A DNA stretch of 64,000 bases from the NCBI GenBank assembly GCA_034509495.1, contig CM067519.1, positions 27,733,241-27,797,240 on the forward strand, read 5' to 3'. Source of the stretch: Acestrorhynchus altus. Its lineage: Eukaryota; Chordata; Actinopteri; Characiformes; Acestrorhynchidae. A model generated the notes under the pieces. That model made no database searches. It had not been told where the DNA came from and saw only the letters and a list, made by a program, of their open reading frames with translations. This document shows, in pieces, positions 56,911 to 64,000 of the stretch. The first letter of the stretch is position 1. Every line of letters begins with the position of its first letter. Position numbers and translations under genes: made by a program.

Positions 56911-58700
56911 AAATCAAATAAAACAGTCCATCCTGGTCATGCTGGACCAGCTTGACCAATTTGGACTGTTTTATTTGGACAGTTTCTAAAGCTATCGCAC
57001 TCCTCTGTCCTTTGATGTCTTTCCATAGATATTAGAAGATGTCCCGTTTGTCCAGCCTGACCAGCACGGCCAAATCAAATGCAACACACACAATGCTGGT
57101 CAAGATCTAGTAAAAGATCTAGTGTAGGGTTTGTTTTCACTTGGGTGACCATCTCAGACCATCTGAAAGGTTCCAGGCTGGTAGTCCTGGGTTGGATTTT
57201 GGTTTGCTGTTAGTGTGAATGCTGAGATGCTGTGACTGCATTTCCTTTCGAGCTCGACGGACTTCCCCTCCTGAGCTTCACACACAGAGAGCAGAGTTGA
57301 GCCGCAGTTCACCAGCAGATCAGCTCAACTTGTTGATGGTGTGTGGCTTTCGGAGGGTTTCTGGGGGATAAGAATATCACTTCTACTCATGTCTGTCAAT
57401 AAGTTACAGCCAGTCACAACCATTACATTCTCCACGTCGTTCCTCAACTGAAACCACAGGAAGATGACAGAACCCCACCCCACCCACCCCGTTCCACCCT
57501 TCATCTGAAGTTGATGTTTATCTGATCAGCAACATGTCCATTATAACCTATATAAGTCCAATTAACTTCTATTCTCCACCTCCAATCACAGCCTTTCAGT
57601 TTGGTTCACCGTTAATGATGGAGAGAACATCTGAAACCGTGTATCATTTCTATTTTATTTCATCCGTGGTTTTATTGAAAATATTTGAGAGTCGTGGATC
57701 TGAAGTTTTGATCAGAATGGTTCTATTTGTCGGTAATGACAGGATGGAGAACTTTGATTAGTTGCGTTTTTATTCCTGAGATTTTGTAAAATCAGAGTTT
57801 TGAAAAATGAATTTCTGGTGGGATTTAATTCGTCTGGATTAAAAAAATCCTGAAATTGTTTGTTGAAGACTTGTTCAGCTTCACAGGCTGGTCCGAGATG
57901 TTTTATCATCGACTGTCGTCATCTTTGAGGATTAGTGATGTCTGCAGCGGGTGAGGGTTATCTCTGATGTTTGAGAAGGGAAGCAGAGGAACCGCAGTTT
58001 GAACTCTTCATCTTCAAATTCTTCTTCATGTGGTTGGTGTTTTGTTCTGGTAGTTAACACTGCCGTGGTACACACACACACAATCAGTTCATCAGGGTTC
58101 TCTTATCAGATCTGCAGCACTTCAGCACTGAAATACACAATCTCACAGCTCAGGAAAAAACCTACTTCATGAGCTCTTCAGGGGACGCTGTCCTCCACGG
58201 TGAACCCATCCACTCACACATACTGGGGGACAGTGAGCACAGTGCCTGGAGCACTGGGCAGCCCTGTCCACCGCACTCGGGCAGTTAAGAGTCTTACTCA
58301 AGGACATTTCATTCGTGTCCTGCCAGCAACCTTCCAGGCCCAAGACCAGGTCATGGCTGACCCTCAAACAGAGGTTGTCATTTCTACACAAACGGTGATG
58401 TTTTTTTGGAATTTGTGAGAAATGTGGTCAAAGGTTTATAAAAAAGGTTTACGTGACAGAAATACATACGTCAGCTCACCGAGTTCTACTGCAGATTGGA
58501 GACACAAAGGACAGAACTAGAGAAGCAGCTACCGTTCAGAGTCAGGGGTCTGTCTTCTTAATGAGGTTGACTTCTCCAACTGGACTGTTCCTCAGACAGC
58601 GTGGTGAAGACGTTTACAGCGGTGTGGATCGTGCCAGCAGGCAGTTAATTTAATTAAAGTGAGTCGATCAGGACGTCACACGGTAAACAGATTGTGTTTG
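56910..58700. other. Intergenic stretch between adrb3 and the annexin gene
   Basis: No gene recognised. The only recognisable feature is a SINE-like fragment at about 58195-58345 (GACAGTGAGCACAGTGCCTG, CAGCCCTGTCCACCGC). Confidence 0.5.
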
Positions 58701-58726
58701 AGCAATCACACAAATGCACCGCAAGC

Positions 58727-58732
58727 TTTATT
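58727..58732 (-). terminator. Poly(A) signal of the annexin gene
   Basis: TTTATT on the + strand, AATAAA on the - strand, about 190 bp after the stop codon at 58919. Confidence 0.6.
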
Positions 58733-58918
58733 ACGGCCTCCAATCCATACGGGCAGGACGAAGGACCACAGATCAGCACACAGCTCGTGGTTAAAGCACC
58801 GTTCTTTAATTGGCATTACAAAGTGTGAAAATTAGAGCAGAATAAACGTGTCCCGACAGACAGGAGCTGCACACGAACGAAGAGGATCAGCTGCTCGCTG
58901 ATGGACGACTGGTCACCG

Positions 58919-60303
58919 CTACTCTCCTCCACACAGCTCCAGCAGGATCTTACGGTAATCACCTGACGTGTCCCCCTGCAGGGACACAAGACATATTTCG
59001 TAAAATAGTTACCATTAATCCATTTCCTGGGTCTGTGCTTTTCATGGAAACACAAAAACAACAGCCGCACCCAAAAGCATCAACCTTCTGCAACGGTGTT
59101 GCTCCACACTGTCACGGAGTCACTCAGAATGACGGACAGCACCGTATTATCAAAACGGCAACAAGAACATACTTCCTTTCAACCCCAACAACGCTGGACA
59201 AAGCTGTTGATAAGCCAGCGAAACTACATTCAGATATAACAGCAGGCGATCTGGCCTTTAGGCTGTCAACGACTGTAGCGATACACTGGTACAGCTTCAC
59301 AGAACACATACCTCCAGCTACCTACTGAGTACTATACCTTTATAAAGGAGTGCAGAGTCTTTCCATACATCTTCAGGAACTCAGCTTTGATGTCCAGCAT
59401 GTCAATCTCACAGCGGGAGACCATCACTCTGATAAGGATGCTGTCTGTGGTACCTAAACCCTGCAGCAGAGCACAGTGAGGTCATCGTTAAAAACGACAG
59501 AACAAACCCAGAACACCGGGAATTAAAGGATGAACGTAGAAACGTATGTACTGTATATACGGGGACGATAAATGGCTGAGGGGACGCAGATGAACAGACT
59601 GCAGAGATAAACTCACCTTCATAGATTTGTACAGTCTCTCGGCAAAGAAGGCTGGCTTACTCTTGATGCATCTCACTGCGGAGCAAACAGACAACGTACA
59701 TTCAACGAACAGAGAACCAATAACACAGAACTGAGTTCACATTATGACCTGATCTTACAGGTGGTTCTCTCAAAGCCTGAGCTCAGCCTCATTACTCTCA
59801 CGCTGCATCGATCCCGAACATGTCGCACCGGATCAATCTGCTATAAACCTTCCTAACGGCTCCACCCACCTATGGCCAGGAAAACATCCTCCAGACAGCC
59901 GGACATCTCCCTCTTGATGCTGTCCTCGATGTCACGGCCAGAGATCCGCTTATACTCCTCGAACACTGAAACAGATGGAGGGACATGCACTTACAATCTC
60001 CTACCACAGGGGGTCAGCACTGGCTCACTGGACACGGCAGGTCAAATCAACTGAACGACTAAATAACAATGATAATAATAAATGATCACTCATTTAAAGT
60101 GTGATTACAGTCATAACCATACGGGTAGTGAGTGTGTATCTGTCGGTTCTGTAGAAAATACCTTGCAGTAAATGATTCCGGTTCCTCACACACAGCACGG
60201 TCAGGAACTTCACTTCATCTGTTCCCCAGCGCGCCTCACCTGCCTCGTAGATCTCCTGCAATACAAACACAAACACACACACACACCTTTATTGAATTTT
60301 CAG

Positions 60304-60346
<43 letters not shown>

Positions 60347-61940
60347 CCTTGGCATCCTGTACAGCTAAAGCACCATCTACAGTGCCGCTCTCATCCCGAC
60401 CTGCCTGTAAACAAACAAACAAACAAACAAACAGTCTGTTACAGTCTGCTGTTAAAAACACACATATTTCACTCTGCTGGGCTGAAAGATGTGTAATTAA
60501 CTCCTCCCACCCTGTACACAGACCCAGCCTTCGGTTCTCCACTGCGGTTCTCTCATATTTAAGACCAGTTTTATACTCCCTAAACAGAACTATCCAATTA
60601 CTCTCAGGACGTTCTGTATTATTACTAATAACAGAGTAGATGAAAGGCTAGGAGTGCTGATGAGCTGACATCACAACAATACACACACACACACACACAC
60701 ACACACACTACAACGTCTCAATAAATTTATATGATACTAATGATAACGTGTTTCCTCGTCCCCCGGAGAACCTGTCTGCAGAGGACAGGTAAGTTCCTGT
60801 AGCAGGTAAATGGTTACACAAGTGCACTCATTCATTCAGGAACAGAGAACACACCTGTGCAGGTGTTCGCCTATAGATTTACAATGTAAATAAACAGGAG
60901 TGGCCTGCGTGCGGTCAGTGAAGCCAGAGAGCACGGCTCCGGGGAAACTGTGGGAACACACTTTATTACTCCCGATGGTCCTCTCTGGCTAACCGTCACG
61001 GATACAATCAAACATACAGTCAAACCACTACATACTTTATGGATCCTGAAGGAAACTCGGGCATCCAGTAGCTTTAATAAAACGCAATAAAAATGCAAAT
61101 ACAACATCATAGATTACTTTATATATTTACTGATCAACCGTAACATTATCACCACCTTCTGCACTGATGACGGACTACAGGATGACCAGCACAAACTAGG
61201 TCTCAGATCATTGAAGATCAGGGTGAAAGGAGGAGAAGAAAGTCTGCAGAGAAACAGATGAACTACAGTCTGGAATTATAGAACCACAAAGAGCTCCTGT
61301 GTGATCAGAGGAGCTGATAGAGTGGACAGAGAGAGGAGAAAGAAGGACATAATGTTATGGAAACTGTGGAGGAACCTCTTAAACTGCTTCAAGGAACCTT
61401 CAATAAAAAGACATGGGTTTCTTGAAAGTTCCTGGAAGCACCTTAAGAGGCTCCTTCACAGTTTAGTAGGGGATTAACTACTGCTGTGGAAGGTGTTCAT
61501 AAAAGTGTGTATGATCGTGTGTTTGTGTGTGTGTGTGTGTGTGTGTATTACCGTGAGCAGAGACACCAGCACCCTCTTAAACATCCCCGATGTGTCTCCA
61601 CAGATATCATCCTCCAGGTTCCGCCCATATTCTGCCATTGTTAACAATCAAATTGTTACAATTTACATATTCAAATTCTACAACATGCAAATCACATCCC
61701 AACCCTGAGCATCTGAGCAGAGCAGCAGCCAAACACCACCACAGCAGTACGACGCTCTACTGCTAAACATTGTAATACACTACAGGAGGCATAGGGGGCG
61801 CTCTATAGAGCGCTGATGTATTGATATGTAGAAGGTCTACCTTTATTGTAGGCTGCAGTGAGTGCTCGGACTTCAGCGTTGCTCCTGGAGGCCAGAATAT
61901 CAATCAGACACGCCTCGTCTGTCCCAGCACCCTGAATAGT

Positions 61941-62004
<64 letters not shown>

Positions 62005-62972
62005 AGTTCAGTGGGACAGTTTAATCTGATGAGTGTGAGACATGTCTGTGTGTTGACAGAGGTTATCACTCGATAACCTGTGAATGACTGATTAATGAAC
62101 CCAGCATGTCTACAAACGCTGTAATTAATGAGTAACAACCTGCGTTAACACAGTATTACAGTGTCCCTGACATGAAGTCACACTAATGGACGTGAAAAGA
62201 ACAGGAACCTCACTGGAGTTCTCACAGACTGGAGTGTCTTTACAGATAAGCTTTATTTAATCATTTCTGCACTAAACTCCGTAACGGTTGATCTGCACTA
62301 ATCTGAGTTCATTCCTCCAAACAGACCAGCTTCAGCTCTGAGATGATGGTGGTTTTCCTCCATCAACTGCTGCTTCAGCTCCTTCACAACATCTCTACTG
62401 GATTAAGGTCAGAACTTTGATGGGGTCAGTCCAGAACATTACCTTTACTCTTCTTTAAACGTTCTTTGGTAGAATAATTGTGTGACTAGGGTCGTTGTCT
62501 TTCTGCATGACCCACGTTCTCTTGAGATTCAGCTCACAGACAGATGTCCTGACATTTTCCTTTAGAACTTTAAGAATTCAGAATTCATTGTTCCATCAGT
62601 GATGGCGAGCTGTCCTGGGTTGAATATAGCACAACAGCCCCCAACCATGATACTACCACCACCGTGTTTCACAGATGCTGGAATACAGCTCTTCTTCTGA
62701 GCTCCTCAGAAACCTCCTTTGTTCTCCATGATACACTTCCCCAAACACGTTAAGATCAGACTTTGATAGAACCCTGTTCTTTAAATAGAACAGGACACGC
62801 CCACTCACACCTGACTGGCTCCCACTGATTGAAAACCCCCGACTCTAATTTCACCTTCAGATCATTGTCCTCAATAAATAAACGAGTCAGCGAAAACGTG
62901 GTGAACCTTCCAGCACTGCTGTATATAGAGAACACCGTAACACACACACTGTTCTGAAACCCGTGGTCAGTC

Positions 62973-63005
<33 letters not shown>

Positions 63006-63130
63006 TGAGAGCTGACCTTAATGGCATTCCTCAGCTCGTAGGCGTCGTACAGCGGTGGCGTCATCAGCAGCCCGATCACCACTTTCTCGAAGTTCCCCGT
63101 CAGCTCCGACTTCAGATCGTCAGGCAGGTC
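58919..63130 (-). CDS. anxa4: Annexin A4-like, 3' part (5' exons outside the window)
   Basis: Calcium-dependent phospholipid-binding protein. Exons in order: 63130-63017, 61931-61841, 61631-61552, 60404-60348, 60255-60162, 59965-59870, 59675-59617, 59460-59338, 58975-58919, all GT-AG and in phase. They cover the end of annexin repeat 1 (DLPDDLKSELTGNFEKVVIG) through repeat 4, ending DTSGDYRKILLELCGGE. Calcium loops are visible as KGAGTDE, RWGTDE and KGLGTTD. EVKFLTVLCVRNRNHLL, RDIEDSIKREMSG and MFKRVLVSLL are closest to annexin A4 as I remember it; A5, A3 and A11 fit less well. The first exons (N-terminal tail, start of repeat 1) should lie to the right of 64000. No frame break is seen. Confidence 0.86.
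60307..60341. repeat. (TG)n microsatellite
   Basis: Starts within seven bases of the donor of annexin exon 60404-60348. Confidence 0.96.
61130..61355. mobile_element. Rearranged copy of the 606-bp inverted-repeat element (annexin intron)
   Basis: Starts with the left terminus (ACTGATCAACCGTAACATTA) and then runs in the reverse direction through GAAGATCAGGGTGAAAGGAG and GAGGAGCTGATAGAGTGGAC. It ends near GACATAATGTTATGG, giving a palindromic, shortened form. Confidence 0.75.
61941..62000. repeat. (CA)n microsatellite
   Basis: On the transcribed (-) strand a TG run ending nine bases before the acceptor of annexin exon 61931-61841. Confidence 0.97.
62330..62765 (-). mobile_element. Tc1/mariner fragment (annexin intron)
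   Basis: Read on the - strand it shows the same blocks as 49140-49345 and 47425-47565 (ATGGAACAATGAATTCTGAA; GTGGGTCATGCAGAAAGACA). The central and 3' transposase portion is retained, without an open frame. Confidence 0.78.
62966..63005. repeat. (CAGA)n microsatellite
   Basis: Tetranucleotide run next to the donor of annexin exon 63130-63017. Confidence 0.95.
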
Positions 63131-63619
63131 CTGCAATCAGCCGGAGCAGATCTGTATGTAATCTGCTGATACCGAGTACTGATACAGATACTGAATTACC
63201 ATAATTACTCTCCCACTCTAATTAAAACCTGTCCTGATAACGATATGACGACGTACGGAGAGGATCAGGGATCACATTACAGGCTGAGAAAGGAGGGAGA
63301 AGCTTAGCATGTATTTAAAATTCACAAAGTATTTACTAGAACAACAATTAGTTTTCATGGAATTTAAAGTATTTTGAAACAAATACTGTAAGTATTTAGA
63401 AGAGATTTAACTGCACAAAAACTACTTTTACAGTATTTAAGGTTTTAAGTATTTCGTTTATATAAATACCAAACATTTAAAAACACGTGTAAACACGAGT
63501 AAAATCTATATAATATATATAAAGAATGTATTTAATAACGTATGTAATTAGTAATGTAATTAAAAGTATTCAGACAGAATGTAGCAACTCTGGAGTATAT
63601 TATGCAAACATACGATGGA

Positions 63620-63651
63620 CTGAGAGAGAGACAGAGAGAGAGAGAGAGACA

Positions 63652-63683
<32 letters not shown>

Positions 63684-63766
63684 CAGAGAGAGAGAGACAG
63701 AGAGAGACAGAGAGAGAGACAGAGAGAGAGACAGAGAGAGAGACAGAGAGAGAGAGACAGACAGAC

Positions 63767-63807
<41 letters not shown>

Positions 63808-63809
63808 GA
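63620..63809. repeat. (GA)n/(GACA)n compound microsatellite
   Basis: 190 bp of AGAGAGAC-type repeat, with a (CA)n at 63866-63920 beyond. It generates false Arg-Glu and Ser-Leu repeat ORFs. Confidence 0.97.
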
Positions 63810-63863
63810 GCTGTCCTGTATTCAATACATGCTGATCCCACCCGAATGACTCACTCTTTCTGA

Positions 63864-63922
<59 letters not shown>

Positions 63923-64000
63923 TGGAGAAATCCGTTCTTTCCAGAAACTTCTGCAAACATGAGCGAGGCCACACTGACACACTCCTCTCCCCACTGTCAA

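Noticed and set aside
63526..63972. Arg-Glu repeat and Ser-Leu repeat ORFs on both strands
   Set aside because: Translation of a (GA)n/(GACA)n microsatellite in all frames; no gene signal.

Overview
The window is vertebrate nuclear DNA, almost certainly from a teleost fish. Its genes are split by GT-AG introns, dinucleotide (TG/CA) microsatellites are very abundant, and it carries fish-type Tc1/mariner fossils and short inverted-repeat elements. Several interspersed fragments resemble repeats I associate with otophysan fishes (catfishes, characins), so that group is my best guess, from memory only.

Seven protein-coding genes can be read. On the + strand: cabp1 (461-10603, complete, 8 coding exons), gpat4 (14770-21042, identity clear but the frame is broken in several 3' exons), rab11fip1 (23117-38558, with frameshifts in its GC-rich first exon and a very long charged helical insert), and brf2 (42321-45137, complete). 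On the - strand: a prolactin-releasing-peptide receptor, prlhr2 (48024-46076), a beta-adrenergic receptor, adrb3 (54578-52370), and the 3' part of an annexin A4-like gene (63130-58919). The 5' exons of the annexin gene lie beyond the right edge.

Layout: 0-12.5 kb is cabp1 with its 3' UTR; 13.5-21.6 kb is gpat4; 23-39 kb is rab11fip1; 41.6-45.3 kb is brf2; 45.6-48.5 kb is prlhr2, tail to tail with brf2; 52-56.4 kb is adrb3; 58.7-64 kb is the annexin gene. From memory, ADRB3, BRF2, RAB11FIP1 and GPAT4 are close neighbours in mammals (human 8p11), so part of the order is conserved synteny. The genes are not an operon and share no pathway: calcium signalling, glycerolipid synthesis, recycling-endosome transport, RNA polymerase III initiation, two GPCRs, and calcium-dependent membrane binding.

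The rest is repeats: about 30 microsatellites (many next to splice sites), several minisatellites, one inverted-repeat element family present in at least five copies, a second present in four, and fragments of at least four Tc1/mariner lineages. I found no previously undescribed system. The observations most worth checking are the predicted single alpha-helix built from 18-residue units in rab11fip1, a minisatellite in gpat4 intron 3 that seems seeded from the exon 3/donor junction, clustered frame damage in gpat4, a serine where human BRF2 has its redox-sensing cysteine, and CTCF-like cores carried by a short repeat.
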